Shown here: positions 53,422-63,318 of the stretch, one piece after another
Position numbering within the stretch: position 1 is the first letter of the stretch
Layout of the letters: every line of letters starts with the position of its first letter
Assembly: GCA_945860225.1 (NCBI GenBank)
Contig: CAMAPT010000015.1
Coordinates: 1 to 64,000, forward strand
From: Chitinophaga pinensis
GTDB taxonomy: Bacteria > Bacteroidota > Bacteroidia > B-17B0 > Aurantibacillaceae
DNA length: 64,000 bases
Direction: 5' to 3'
Notes under the pieces: generated by a model
Seen by the model: only the letters and a program-made list of their open reading frames with translations
The model's database searches: none
What the model was told of the DNA's origin: nothing
Made by a program: the position numbers and the translations under genes

Positions 53422-53758
53422 CCTAGTTTTAGCTTCTTTTTTATTCTTTGCTTGTCATCCAACGCAACAAGAAGATGAGGCTGTGCCTACTACAGTTTTA
53501 AATGAAGATCAAATGGTTACGTTGCTAACCGATGCTTATTTAGTAGAAGCGGCTTCAGGTATTAATATTAAAAATGTTTCCGGAGACAAATTTGATTCTA
53601 TGTACTGCTTTAATCCTATAAAGGATAAAAACGTAAGTAAGGCATTGTTTGACTCTTCTATGAGCTATTATTCGAGTCACCCAAAAAAATTAAAAAAAAT
53701 ACATGATCGAATTTTAGATGCCTTGAGTGCTATAAACATTAGCGGAAAAGTCAATTAA
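53402..53758 (+). CDS. DUF4296 lipoprotein
   Basis: A 118-aa protein. The start is the ATG at 53402, which gives a lipoprotein signal peptide (MRINLINLVLASFLFFAC, Cys at 18); it overlaps the end of the MerR gene by 20 bases, so they are co-translated. The DUF4296 body has QMVTLLTDAYLVEAASG. Members are small exported helical proteins of unknown function, widespread in Bacteroidota. The longer open frame from 53303 has no signal at its start. Confidence 0.8.
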   Translation: MRINLINLVLASFLFFACHPTQQEDEAVPTTVLNEDQMVTLLTDAYLVEAASGINIKNVSGDKFDSMYCFNPIKDKNVSKALFDSSMSYYSSHPKKLKKIHDRILDALSAINISGKVN

Positions 53759-53844
53759 TTGTTGTTAATACTCATGTTTACCAAAATATAAATGATAATT
53801 TAATACGTTTACCATACACGAGTTAAAGCCATTAAATAAATTAG

Positions 53845-55065
53845 ATGAAGACCGTAGATGATATTAAGGCCATGGCTAAAACATTGTTTGAAGATGTATT
53901 AGCGTTTAGGAGGCATATTCACCAAAATCCTGAGTTATCCTTTCACGAATTTAATACATCCAATTATGTGTGTTCTATTCTTGATAAATACGACATCGCG
54001 TATCAAAAAGACATAGTTCAAACAGGTATCGTGGCTATTATTGAAGGTAAAAATTCATCAAAAAAAACCATTTTATTAAGAGCTGATTTGGATGCTTTAC
54101 CAATTGAAGAAAAAAATGAGGTAGTTTATAAATCAAAAAATCCGGGAGTTATGCACGCCTGTGGGCATGACGTACATACGGCATCGGTTTTAGGAACAAC
54201 TCTTATTCTCCATCAGCTTAAAGAGCAATTTGAGGGTACAGTAAAAGTGGTGTTTCAGCCGGGCGAAGAAGTTTTACCCGGAGGAGCTTCTTTAATGATT
54301 GCTGAGGGGATTTTGCATAACCCAAGTGTTGAGATAGCGTTGGCTCAGCATGTTTTTCCTAGTATGGAAGTTGGTAAAGTAGGTTTTAGGAGTGGCATGT
54401 ATATGGCAAGTACCGATGAAATCCATATTACAGTTTATGGCAAGGGAGGTCATGCGGCTATGGCAGCCGAGTATAATAATCCGTTAGTAATAGCTGCTCA
54501 TATCATTACAGAAATTGAGAAACAATTCCCTTTTAGTATCGATGCAGAAGGTGTAGCACGAAATATAGGTAATCGTATTCCAACCGTTATAGCCTTTGGT
54601 AAAATGGAGGCAAAAGGAGCAACAAATGTGATACCTGAAACGGTATATTTAGCGGGTACATTCAGGACGATGGATGAACATTGGCGAAACGAGGTTAAAA
54701 AGCAAATTGCAGAGATTGTTCATGCGGTTTGTGCTTCTTATGGTGCAAAAGCTGATATAAACATTATCGATGGCTATCCTTTTTTAACCAATAATCCTGA
54801 AGTTACAACTCTATGTAAGCAGGCTTCTATAGAATATCTAGGGGCTGAAAATGTAGAAGATTTGCCATTGCGCATGACTGCAGAGGATTTTGCATATATC
54901 ACACAACAGGTGCCGAGTTGTTTTTATCGTTTGGGTACCGGAAATAAATCACTAGGAATAACATCAGGAGTTCATACGGCGACTTTTGATGTTGATGAAA
55001 AGGCTTTGGAAATTTCTATCGGGCTCATGGCATGGATGACACTGTCGTTATTTCAGAGAAATTAA
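53845..55065 (+). CDS. M20-family amidohydrolase (hippurate/N-acyl-amino-acid hydrolase-like)
   Basis: A 406-aa metallohydrolase. Metal-binding and catalytic residues are in LRADLDALPIEE, MHACGHDVHTASVLG and FQPGEEVLPGG; the dimerisation lid begins near DEIHITVYGKGGHAAM and the last ligand is in GVHTATFDVDE. The substrate is probably an N-acyl amino acid or a peptide; the family is broad. A terminator follows. Confidence 0.88.
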   Translation: MKTVDDIKAMAKTLFEDVLAFRRHIHQNPELSFHEFNTSNYVCSILDKYDIAYQKDIVQTGIVAIIEGKNSSKKTILLRADLDALPIEEKNEVVYKSKNPGVMHACGHDVHTASVLGTTLILHQLKEQFEGTVKVVFQPGEEVLPGGASLMIAEGILHNPSVEIALAQHVFPSMEVGKVGFRSGMYMASTDEIHITVYGKGGHAAMAAEYNNPLVIAAHIITEIEKQFPFSIDAEGVARNIGNRIPTVIAFGKMEAKGATNVIPETVYLAGTFRTMDEHWRNEVKKQIAEIVHAVCASYGAKADINIIDGYPFLTNNPEVTTLCKQASIEYLGAENVEDLPLRMTAEDFAYITQQVPSCFYRLGTGNKSLGITSGVHTATFDVDEKALEISIGLMAWMTLSLFQRN

Positions 55066-55091
55066 AAAGCCTTACCGATTAGTAAGGCTTT
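55066..55091. terminator. intrinsic terminator between convergent genes
   Basis: AAAGCCTTAC (55066-55075) pairs with GTAAGGCTTT (55082-55091) around a 6-base loop, right after the M20 stop. It may also serve sdhB, whose stop is at 55152. Confidence 0.85.
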
Positions 55092-55151
55092 AAATATTAG
55101 GCAAGTTATAATTTTAAATTTCTATAAGAAATGGGAAATTTAAATATTCAT

Positions 55152-55916
55152 TTATTTAATATTAGCTGACATTAACTCTCTATTCATTCGAGCTATATTT
55201 TCAATAGAAATACCTTTAGGACATTCCGCTTCACAAGCCCCTGTATTTGTGCAATTTCCAAACCCTTCCTCGTCCATTTGAGCTACCATTTTCTTAACAC
55301 GTTCTTTACGTTCAACTTGACCTTGAGGTAATAAAGCTAATTGAGAAACTTTTGCCGAAACGAATAACATGGCAGAACTGTTTTTACAAGCTGCTACACA
55401 AGCTCCACAACCAATACATGCTGCGGCACCAAAAGCCTCATCAGCATCTGTTTTGGGGATTAAAATATTATTAGCATCTTGAGCATTACCAGTGTTTACA
55501 GAAACGTAACCTCCACTTGCAATAATTCTATCAAAAGCACTTCTATCAACTGCTAAATCTTTAATTACAGGAAAAGCAGCACTTCTCCATGGTTCTACTA
55601 CAATAGTATCACCATTTTTAAATGAACGCATGTGCAATTGGCAAGTTGTTACACCTTGCTTAGGTCCATGAGGGCGTCCATTGATGTACATACTGCACAT
55701 TCCACAAATACCTTCGCGACAATCGTGATCAAATGCAATAGCTTCTTTGCCTTCGCTGATTAATTTTTCATTTAATACGTCGAACATTTCTAAGAACGAC
55801 ATATCTGTGGAGATGCCGGTTAATTGATGTGTTTCAAAGCTTCCTGAGGCTTTGCTATTTTTTTGTCTCCAAACTTTTAAAGTTAGATTCAATTCTGTTC
55901 CGTGTCCTGATCCCAT
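55152..55916 (-). CDS. sdhB: succinate dehydrogenase/fumarate reductase iron-sulfur subunit
   Basis: A 254-aa subunit that carries electrons between flavin and quinone. The 2Fe-2S site is [16 protein letters not shown] and a later Cys in TTCQLH. The 4Fe-4S and 3Fe-4S ligands are in [15 protein letters not shown] and [17 protein letters not shown]. It is last in sdhCAB, 8 bases after sdhA. The sequence is of the Bacteroidota/epsilon type, which can work in either direction. Confidence 0.95.
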   Translation of the reverse strand: MGSGHGTELNLTLKVWRQKNSKASGSFETHQLTGISTDMSFLEMFDVLNEKLISEGKEAIAFDHDCREGICGMCSMYINGRPHGPKQGVTTCQLHMRSFKNGDTIVVEPWRSAAFPVIKDLAVDRSAFDRIIASGGYVSVNTGNAQDANNILIPKTDADEAFGAAACIGCGACVAACKNSSAMLFVSAKVSQLALLPQGQVERKERVKKMVAQMDEEGFGNCTNTGACEAECPKGISIENIARMNRELMSANIK

Positions 55917-55924
55917 CGTTTCTA

Positions 55925-57937
55925 TTATTTATATGATCGTTGTGCGATTTTAATATTCTCGTATTTTAACTCTTCTTTGTTTAATTCCCATTCGCTAACA
56001 CCTTTGTATTCCCAAGCAGCAACATAAGCAAAGTTCACATCATCACGTTTTGCTTCACCTTCTTCTGTTTGGTGTTCTTCGCGGAAGTGACCTCCACAAC
56101 TTTCTTCGCGATTTAATGCATCTTTACACATTAATTCTCCCAATTCAATAAAGTCTGCAACACGACCTGCTTTTTCTAAATCCGGATTAAATTCGTCAGC
56201 ACTTCCTAGTACACGTACATCACTCCAAAATTCTTTTCGTAATGCTTGAATCTGAGCAATAGCTTCTGTTAAACCTTCTTTATTACGAGCCATGCCGCAT
56301 TTGTTCCACATAATAAGTCCTAAACGTTTATGGAAACTTTCTACAGATTTAGTTCCTTTAATTGATAAAAATTTATTAATTAAATCTGTTTGTTCTTTTA
56401 GGGCTTGGTCAAAAGCAGGATGTTTTGTTTTTAATTTATCAATTGAATCAGTTTTATCTTTTTCAGCACTCATACGAGATACTTCAGCTGATAAATATAC
56501 TCCCAATGTATAAGGGATAACAAAATATCCATCTGCTAATCCTTGCATTAATGCAGATGCACCTAGACGATTGGCGCCATGGTCTGAAAAATTAGCTTCA
56601 CCTAAAGCGTATAATCCTTTTACGGTGGTCATTAAGTTGTAATCTACCCATAATCCGCCCATTGTATAATGCACTGCAGGATAGATACGCATTGGAGTTT
56701 CATATGGATTTTCTCCTGTAATTTGTTGATACATATCAAACAAGTTACCATATTTTTCTTTCACAACTTCTTTACCTAAGCGCATAATTTCTGCTTGGCT
56801 CGGGTTTTGAATATTTCGTTTAGCAGCTTCAGTTCTACCATAACGAGCCGTATTATATGCGAAATCTAAGTAAACTGCCATTTTGGAATTACCAACACCA
56901 TAACCAGCATCACAGCGTTCTTTTGCTGCGCGGGAAGCTACATCGCGAGGTACCAAGTTACCAAATGCAGGATAACGGCGTTCCAAATAATAATCTCTTT
57001 CTTCTTCAGGAATATCGGTTGGTTTACGGGTATCATCTTTCTTTTTAGGAACCCAAATACGTCCATCGTTACGTAACGATTCAGACATTAAGGTTAATTT
57101 AGATTGGTGATCACCAGAAACAGGAATACAAGTTGGGTGAATTTGTGTGTAACAAGGATTTCCGAAGTAAGCGCCTTTTTTGTGAGCTTTCCAGGCAGCT
57201 GTTACGTTACTTCCCATAGCATTAGTCGATAGATAAAATACGTTACCATATCCACCAGTACACAATAATACAGCGTGACCAAAATGTTTTTCCATTTCGC
57301 CCGTTATCAAATTACGAGCAATAATACCACGAGCAACCCCATCAATTGTTACTACATCAAGCATTTCGTGACGAGAACATAATTGTACGGCTCCCATTCC
57401 AACTTGACGCTGTAAAGCAGAGTATGCCCCTAATAATAATTGTTGTCCAGTTTGACCTGCAGCATAAAATGTACGTTGTACTTGAGTACCACCAAACGAA
57501 CGATTACTTAACAAGCCACCATACTCACGTGCTAAAGGAACACCTTGAGCCACACACTGATCAATAATATTGGTTGATACTTCCGCTAAACGATGAACGT
57601 TTGCTTCACGTGCTCTGTAATCCCCACCTTTAATGGTATCATAAAATAAACGGTAAGTTGAATCACCGTCGTTTTGATAATTTTTTGCAGCATTGATACC
57701 ACCTTGAGCAGCAATCGAATGTGCGCGACGAGGCGAATCCTGAAAGCAAAATACTTTTACTTTATAACCCATTTCGGCCAAAGAAGCAGCCGCAGAAGCT
57801 CCCGCTAAACCAGACCCTATAACCAGTACTTCTAAATTACGTTTATTTGCTGGGTTAACTAATGGAACAGTAGAGCGGTATTTAGTCCACTTTTGTTCCA
57901 ATGTACCTTCAGGAATTTTCGAATCTAATTTTGACAT
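55925..57937 (-). CDS. sdhA: succinate dehydrogenase/fumarate reductase flavoprotein subunit
   Basis: A 670-aa flavoprotein. The dinucleotide-binding motif is [20 protein letters not shown], and the covalent FAD His lies in [16 protein letters not shown]. Substrate-site residues are in [33 protein letters not shown] and SRAAKERC-type segments. It is the catalytic subunit between sdhC (47 bases upstream) and sdhB. Confidence 0.96.
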   Translation of the reverse strand: MSKLDSKIPEGTLEQKWTKYRSTVPLVNPANKRNLEVLVIGSGLAGASAAASLAEMGYKVKVFCFQDSPRRAHSIAAQGGINAAKNYQNDGDSTYRLFYDTIKGGDYRAREANVHRLAEVSTNIIDQCVAQGVPLAREYGGLLSNRSFGGTQVQRTFYAAGQTGQQLLLGAYSALQRQVGMGAVQLCSRHEMLDVVTIDGVARGIIARNLITGEMEKHFGHAVLLCTGGYGNVFYLSTNAMGSNVTAAWKAHKKGAYFGNPCYTQIHPTCIPVSGDHQSKLTLMSESLRNDGRIWVPKKKDDTRKPTDIPEEERDYYLERRYPAFGNLVPRDVASRAAKERCDAGYGVGNSKMAVYLDFAYNTARYGRTEAAKRNIQNPSQAEIMRLGKEVVKEKYGNLFDMYQQITGENPYETPMRIYPAVHYTMGGLWVDYNLMTTVKGLYALGEANFSDHGANRLGASALMQGLADGYFVIPYTLGVYLSAEVSRMSAEKDKTDSIDKLKTKHPAFDQALKEQTDLINKFLSIKGTKSVESFHKRLGLIMWNKCGMARNKEGLTEAIAQIQALRKEFWSDVRVLGSADEFNPDLEKAGRVADFIELGELMCKDALNREESCGGHFREEHQTEEGEAKRDDVNFAYVAAWEYKGVSEWELNKEELKYENIKIAQRSYK

Positions 57938-57983
57938 ATCTTTTGATTACTTTAATTTTTTACTACTGAAATAGAAACACTTG

Positions 57984-58646
57984 TTATTTAATGATACCTA
58001 AAAACATAGTTAAAGGCATGGCAGCAAACAAAATGCATACAATGATGGAGAACCAAATACCAAATTTTTTAATGCTTGGAGTATATTTTTTATGATTCAT
58101 ACCTAAAGATTGAAATGCGGATTGAAAACCGTGTAATAGGTGATAACATAGTGCAATAACTCCAACTAAATATAATAATACGAAATACCATTGACTGAAA
58201 ACTTGTTTCATGTTTTCAAACGTATTATGTTCTTCATGAGCAAATACAGCTTGCTTTGTGGGCAACCAAAAATTACCTAAGTGAACTACAAGGAAAATGA
58301 GTAATAAAGACCCTAAAACACCCATACTGCGGCTGTACCAAGATGAGTTAGCGGCGCCATCTACCATTGCGTAACCAACAGGACGTGCTTTCTTATTTTC
58401 ATTAGTTAAAACCCATGCTTGAACAATATGAGCTATTAAACCGGCAAATAATCCGATTTCTACGATACGAATAACAGGGTTGTGAGCCATAAAATGAGCT
58501 CCTGCATTAAACGACTCGCCACTATCATTCAAGAAAATGAGAGAGTTAATACTAACGTGCACAATTAAGAATGAAACCAAAAATAGACCGGTTGATCCCA
58601 TTAGCACTTTTTTACCGATTGATGATTTTAAGAATTTGTTATTCAT
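57984..58646 (-). CDS. sdhC: succinate dehydrogenase cytochrome b subunit
   Basis: A 220-aa inner-membrane subunit with five hydrophobic helices. The N-terminus SSIGKKVLMGSTGLFLVSFL and HVSINSL, then the heme-ligand His residues in the second, third and fourth helices (IAHIVQAWVLT, VVHLGNFW, CYHLLHGFQSAFQSLG), match the b558-type single-subunit anchor of Bacteroidota. It is the first gene of sdhCAB and has a good promoter about 100 bases upstream. Confidence 0.93.
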   Translation of the reverse strand: MNNKFLKSSIGKKVLMGSTGLFLVSFLIVHVSINSLIFLNDSGESFNAGAHFMAHNPVIRIVEIGLFAGLIAHIVQAWVLTNENKKARPVGYAMVDGAANSSWYSRSMGVLGSLLLIFLVVHLGNFWLPTKQAVFAHEEHNTFENMKQVFSQWYFVLLYLVGVIALCYHLLHGFQSAFQSLGMNHKKYTPSIKKFGIWFSIIVCILFAAMPLTMFLGIIK

Positions 58647-58751
58647 TATTTAGATATTTATTGTTTTTAATTTAATTACAAGAACACCATTTAATTATCT
58701 GTAGGAACAAAAAATAATTTTCAAAAAAGCCCCTCATTATTTTTGACCCGG

Positions 58752-58783
58752 CAAATGTATAATTGTCAAGGATTTAAAACAAC
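58752..58783 (-). promoter_or_regulatory. promoter of sdhCAB (Bacteroidota -33/-7 type)
   Basis: On the - strand, GTTG (58780-58783, one mismatch to TTTG) and TACATTTG (58752-58759, a perfect TAnnTTTG) are separated by 20 bases, matching the phylum consensus spacing. This places the start of transcription about 100 bases before the sdhC ATG. Confidence 0.5.
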
Positions 58784-59000
58784 ATTTTTTAAAGCTTTTG
58801 TTACATTTAATAACAAGATTAAGACCTATTTAGTTTATAAATAGACCAAAATAAGCTTATTTGGAATGGTTCTAAATTTTTTAAGGTAAAATACGTAATT
58901 GGTTTCTTTTTCAGAGGCTTTGATGAAAGTTATATCAATTCATTCTATTTTTGGATGTAAAATCTAGTGTAATCATATAGATTTAAAACATCTTTTGAAT
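58784..59000. other. AT-rich intergenic stretch upstream of the sdh promoter
   Basis: Part of the 354-base gap between sdhC and the gene at 59001. Apart from the sdh promoter I see no stem-loop, ORF or repeat that can be supported; the DNA is very AT-rich. Confidence 0.3.
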
Positions 59001-59552
59001 TTATGATTCGACAGATAGATGTATAATTTCATTATTTTTTTCCGTGACGTATTTCCCAAGATTACTTCCATTTCTATGCACATTTTCGCAAACTAAAGGA
59101 AAGGAATGTTCAAGACGTAAAATGGTCAACAAATCATTTTTAGATAATTTACTGTTCACCGCTTCGAGCACTAAAAATTCGAAATTATTACAATATTGTA
59201 GTAATAAAACCTTATCAGGATTATATTTGATTTTAACAACTTGTCTCTCTTGTAGGTTTTTAATAATGATTTGCTGAGTATTTTCAAGATAAGAATTACT
59301 CTCAATATTTTCTTTATTAATGGCAGATTTAAAACATTCAAAGCCTGCGTAAACAGCTAAAATATCGAGTGTATAAAGCCTAGGTTTGTGCTGGCCAATT
59401 ATAATTCCAAATAATCTTTTTAAAGTTGTTGCACTTACATTCGCATTGCATTTTCTTTTAATAGAAATTGACAACTCTTCACAATCTTTTGGATATCGAA
59501 TAGGTTTTCCATATTTCAATTCAATTCTGTTTTTCAAAAACTCAGGAATCAT
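59001..59552 (-). CDS. hypothetical, possibly DNA-binding protein
   Basis: A protein of 183 aa from the ATG at 59552 (an in-frame ATG at 59588 would add 12 polar residues). The N-terminal 70 residues look like a helix-turn-helix module: IPEFLKNRIELKYGKPIRYP, then SISIKRKCNANVSATTLKRL and RLYTLDILAVYAGFE, a layout that recurs in an unnamed Bacteroidota family. The C-terminal 100 residues are a beta-rich, acid-containing domain with a Cys. No function is established. Confidence 0.6.
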   Translation of the reverse strand: MIPEFLKNRIELKYGKPIRYPKDCEELSISIKRKCNANVSATTLKRLFGIIIGQHKPRLYTLDILAVYAGFECFKSAINKENIESNSYLENTQQIIIKNLQERQVVKIKYNPDKVLLLQYCNNFEFLVLEAVNSKLSKNDLLTILRLEHSFPLVCENVHRNGSNLGKYVTEKNNEIIHLSVES

Positions 59553-59588
59553 TTTTGTATTATTTTTTCGAAAATTAATATTTAACAT

Positions 59589-59878
59589 TAAAAAACAACA
59601 TATTTAAACGAAATATTTATTTTGAATAATTTGAATAAAATAAACAGAGGTGTATTTAAGTCAAAAAATATTCGAATTAAATCATAAACTTTGAAATTAA
59701 AATAAGCGTTTTGATATTCCTATACCCACTGCTACCCGTTTTTTATCAAGTAGTAGTGCATGTTTTTTAAGGCATACTTGGTTTAAAAAGAAAAATATTC
59801 AGCCTGATATCCGTTTGTTAGGTCAGTTGATTTTTGGAATTATAAAAAATAGATGGTTGTAAGCGAAATGAATTATAA
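59589..59878. other. noncoding gap
   Basis: Very AT-rich, with stops in all frames; it separates the putative DNA-binding gene from the glycosyltransferase cluster. No terminator-like stem or RNA gene was found. Confidence 0.3.
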
Positions 59879-60838
59879 TTAATCTAAATTGATTTTTTTA
59901 TCTAACAGATAATGATTTCTGTCTGGTGAATTTCTTAATATTAACTCACCAATAAATCCTGCTAAAAATAGCATAGTACCCAATATCATGGATGTAAGGG
60001 CTATAAAAAAAGATGTGCGGGTTGTTAGCAATTTAGCCGGTAAATGATTCACAACATGATATAACTTATCTAGTCCTAAGTAAATAACAGAGGAAAATCC
60101 AATAATAAAAATTAATGTACCAATTAACCCAAAAAAATGCATCGGACGTTTTCCAAATTTTGAAAGAAATGAAACGGTCAATAAATCTAAAAAACCATTG
60201 ATGAATCTGTCCCATCCAAATTTACTGACCCCATATTTACGTGCTTGATGTTGAACAACTTTTTCGCCAATTTTATTGAATCCAACATTTTTTGCTAATA
60301 CAGGAATAAAACGATGCATTTCACCATATACTTCTATACTTTTTATGACTTCTTTACGGTAAGCTTTTAACCCACAGTTCATATCATGTAATTTAATACC
60401 TGAAATTTTTCTGTTTGTCCAATTGTATAATTTTGATGGTATATTTTTAGTGAGTGCATTATCAAATCTTTTTTGTTTCCAACCACTCACTAAGTCATAT
60501 TGACCTGATATAATCATATTATATAGTTCAGGAATTTCATCAGGAGAATCTTGTAAATCGGCATCCATCGTAATCACAACGTCCCCTTGTGAGGCTTCAA
60601 ACCCAACATGTAAGCCAGGTGATTTGCCGTAGTTACGTCGAAATTTGATGGCTTTTACACACGGATTAAGTTTAGCTAAGTTTTCTATAACCTGCCAAGA
60701 TTTATCCTTACTCCCATCGTCGATAAATAAAATTTCATATGAATATCCGTTTGTATCCATCACGCGCTTAATCCAGTCGTGTAATTCAACTAATGATTCT
60801 TCTTCGTTAAATAAGGGGATGACAATTGAGAGATTCAT
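59879..60838 (-). CDS. family 2 glycosyltransferase, GtrB/dolichyl-phosphate-mannose-synthase-like
   Basis: A 319-aa protein. The GT-A domain opens LSIVIPLFNEEESLVELHDW, with the metal site in ITMDADLQDSPDEIPEL and LHDMNCGLKAYRKEV. The last 90 residues form two membrane helices (about 230-255 and 273-298). It resembles GtrB/ArnC-type enzymes that load a sugar onto undecaprenyl phosphate for transfer across the membrane. It is at the edge of a glycan- or metabolite-type cluster with two radical SAM genes. Confidence 0.88.
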   Translation of the reverse strand: MNLSIVIPLFNEEESLVELHDWIKRVMDTNGYSYEILFIDDGSKDKSWQVIENLAKLNPCVKAIKFRRNYGKSPGLHVGFEASQGDVVITMDADLQDSPDEIPELYNMIISGQYDLVSGWKQKRFDNALTKNIPSKLYNWTNRKISGIKLHDMNCGLKAYRKEVIKSIEVYGEMHRFIPVLAKNVGFNKIGEKVVQHQARKYGVSKFGWDRFINGFLDLLTVSFLSKFGKRPMHFFGLIGTLIFIIGFSSVIYLGLDKLYHVVNHLPAKLLTTRTSFFIALTSMILGTMLFLAGFIGELILRNSPDRNHYLLDKKINLD

Positions 60839-61121
60839 ATAATATGGTTAATGAAATTCTAAATATAGTTAAGATATAATTTTTATCAAAATTATGTAAA
60901 TAATGAAATTCGTTACATTTATAAAAATGTAAGGTTTTTAATTATTTCCCTTCTATTTAGTATTAACTACTCGCATTTTTCGGGAGAAGTTGCTAATTAT
61001 ACATTAGCCTGTAATTATGAGTAATGATGCTGAAGGATTTAATTCTGTCTTTTTTCAATTTTGGACCGGATTAAGCTTAGATGTGAGTTTTTAAATCATC
61101 AAACCAGGTATATCACAAATA
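60839..61121. other. noncoding gap
   Basis: This 283-base AT-rich stretch between the glycosyltransferase and the first radical SAM gene has stops in all frames. I see no supported signal in it. Confidence 0.3.
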
Positions 61122-62516
61122 TTATTTACTTAACTCCATCTGCAGTTGATACTTCAATGATTTTAATTTCAAATAAGGGATTTTGAAAAGATTTTTATTT
61201 TTTGTTTTTAAATACACTTCATTCATTACCCATTGAATAGCGAATTGATAATACTGTTTTGAATAGGTACGTTTAAAGTCGATATCTCTATCTGTAGAAG
61301 TTTCCCATTCTAAACTTTGATCTAAAAATTCATTTTTCACTTCATTATATAGTTCTGTTCCTTTAATAGGATAAGCAATAGTAATAGTATACTGAGACGG
61401 ATTAGATTGCACTAAATGCTCAATAGTTTCTTTAATGTCTTCTTTAGTTTCTCCTGGGTAACCTAGCATAATAAATGTACCAGCTTCTAAACCATGGTGT
61501 TTGGCAAGTTGAATCATTTGTCGAGTTTGCATGACATCTACTCTTCTATCCATAGCATCAATTATTTTTTGAGAACCACTTTCGGCTCCAACCCAAACCC
61601 TGAAACAACCACTTTCTTTTAATGTTTTTATGACTTCCTCATTTAATCTATCAGCTCGTGAAATAATTTCATAAGGAATAACGGCATCCACTTTTTTAAC
61701 CTCCTCTGCAAATTCCCTTAACCACTTATGATGAATAGTAAAAACATCATCTACAAACCAAATCATATCTGGATTGTAAGTATCTTTAATCTGCTTCATT
61801 TCCTGTGCTACTAATTGCGGAGAACGTCTACGATAAGTGCCACCATAAACTGCTCTGCTACACCATTTGCAGGTATATGGGCAGCCACGCATGGTATTTA
61901 TACTCATCATACTATACCCATGGTGGGTTTTCCAGCCATTTAAGTATGGTGTAAAACTAATTTTTTCTCTGGCTGGAAAAGGCAAAACATTTATATCTTT
62001 TATTAAAGCGCGTTCGGGTGTGGTAATTACTTTTCCATTCTCTAAATAAGCCAATCCTTTGATATTAGAAATTGCTATACTAAGCGGAGTTGAAGCATCT
62101 AAAATTTTTATCGCATTTATTAATTCCAAAGTAGTTTCTTCGCCTTCGCCAATAATAATAAAGTCGGCGCCATAATTCAAAAAATTCTCTGTATGATTTC
62201 TAACTTCTGGTCCACCAAGAATTATTTTTGTATCGTTTAGTAACGGTTCACTTTTTATATACTTAATAATTTTAAGCACATTCAACTTCGTCATTAAATT
62301 AGTATAAATAGCTACAACATTTGGCTTCGTAGTAATTAATTGTTCTTTTAATTTATCTAAAGTAGAAAAAGTAGAATCAAATACGTCGTTCTCGTAACCA
62401 TGTTTTTCGAGAAAAGCAGAAATATATAAAATTCCCAATGGCACATAAGGCTTCATGATTTGAAGTTCCTTTGGATCTTCACTCAAAAAATAACCGTGTG
62501 TAAAAAGAATTTTCAT
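61122..62516 (-). CDS. B12-binding-domain radical SAM protein
   Basis: A 464-aa enzyme. A cobalamin-binding-type domain spans about 1-140 (PNVVAIYTNLMTKLN, then IILGGPEVRNH and GEGEETTLELI), but the axial-ligand motif DxHxxG is not evident, as in several family members. The radical SAM core has C212, C216 and C219 in RGCPYTCKWCSRAVYGG, then MIWFVDDVFTIHHKWL and the GTFIMLGYPGETKEDI block. Relatives act as methyltransferases, cyclases or methylthiotransferases. It is paralogous to the truncated gene at the window end; a SAM methyltransferase lies between. Confidence 0.85.
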   Translation of the reverse strand: MKILFTHGYFLSEDPKELQIMKPYVPLGILYISAFLEKHGYENDVFDSTFSTLDKLKEQLITTKPNVVAIYTNLMTKLNVLKIIKYIKSEPLLNDTKIILGGPEVRNHTENFLNYGADFIIIGEGEETTLELINAIKILDASTPLSIAISNIKGLAYLENGKVITTPERALIKDINVLPFPAREKISFTPYLNGWKTHHGYSMMSINTMRGCPYTCKWCSRAVYGGTYRRRSPQLVAQEMKQIKDTYNPDMIWFVDDVFTIHHKWLREFAEEVKKVDAVIPYEIISRADRLNEEVIKTLKESGCFRVWVGAESGSQKIIDAMDRRVDVMQTRQMIQLAKHHGLEAGTFIMLGYPGETKEDIKETIEHLVQSNPSQYTITIAYPIKGTELYNEVKNEFLDQSLEWETSTDRDIDFKRTYSKQYYQFAIQWVMNEVYLKTKNKNLFKIPYLKLKSLKYQLQMELSK

Positions 62517-62535
62517 TTGTTATAAAAATACGCCT

Positions 62536-63318
62536 TTATTTCTTTTTAAAAACAATTAAGTAATGATCGGCGTAGTTTGATAAAAACGAAAAATGACCAA
62601 ATAGGTTATCTAATAATTTCAAGAAACCAAACAGACCTTTTCTTTTTACAACATAAGATTCTAAATAAGATGGTGGCACAAATAGACCGATAGGTTTAGC
62701 AGAAATGTAATTGTAATTTTCTTTAAATAACTGCTTCATATCTGCTGGGCTGTAATAATAAGTTTTAAAATGATTGCCTTTGATGTTTGCTTCAACGCCA
62801 TCTTTATTTCTTCTACGATTTGCCTTTATAAACTCATTTTTATATTTAAAGAAAAAGTTCTCCCATTTACAATTAGTTCCCATAATTACAAAAGCTAATT
62901 GATCAGAAGATTTTTGAACTTGCTTACAACTGTTTTTAAATTTTTGGAGTTCCTCGTTATTCAAACAATTTAATCCCCCAAAATTTGAAAAAATGATATT
63001 GTATGTATTTGGGGCAAGTAATGAAATATCTTGTGCTGACAATTGTTTAAAATCAACAGTATTGTTAGAGTTTTTATAGTTAGCAACCTCAATCATACCT
63101 TGGGAAATATCTGTTGCTGTAACTGTTGCGGCTGTTTTTGATAACCACATAGCATCCTCTCCAGTACCACAATTTATTTCAAGAACAGATTTATTCTGCA
63201 AACTTAGTAGCTTTAAAAGTTTCTGATGTACTTGCAAACGTTGTGCTTTACCAATTAAAGAATTAGTAAAATGATTGTCATAGCTTTGAGCGTATGTATC
63301 AAAATTTTGCTGTTGCAT
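62536..63318 (-). CDS. class I SAM-dependent methyltransferase
   Basis: A 260-aa protein from the ATG at 63318; a TTG three codons upstream is in frame. The Rossmann motif is VLEINCGTGEDAMWLSKTAA near 41-60, then TATDISQGMIEVA and the motif IV-like NIIFSNFGGLNCLNN. It resembles ubiquinone/small-molecule methyltransferases. It overlaps the upstream radical SAM gene by 20 bases and lies 19 bases before the next one, so all three are one operon. The substrate is unknown. Confidence 0.87.
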   Translation of the reverse strand: MQQQNFDTYAQSYDNHFTNSLIGKAQRLQVHQKLLKLLSLQNKSVLEINCGTGEDAMWLSKTAATVTATDISQGMIEVANYKNSNNTVDFKQLSAQDISLLAPNTYNIIFSNFGGLNCLNNEELQKFKNSCKQVQKSSDQLAFVIMGTNCKWENFFFKYKNEFIKANRRRNKDGVEANIKGNHFKTYYYSPADMKQLFKENYNYISAKPIGLFVPPSYLESYVVKRKGLFGFLKLLDNLFGHFSFLSNYADHYLIVFKKK

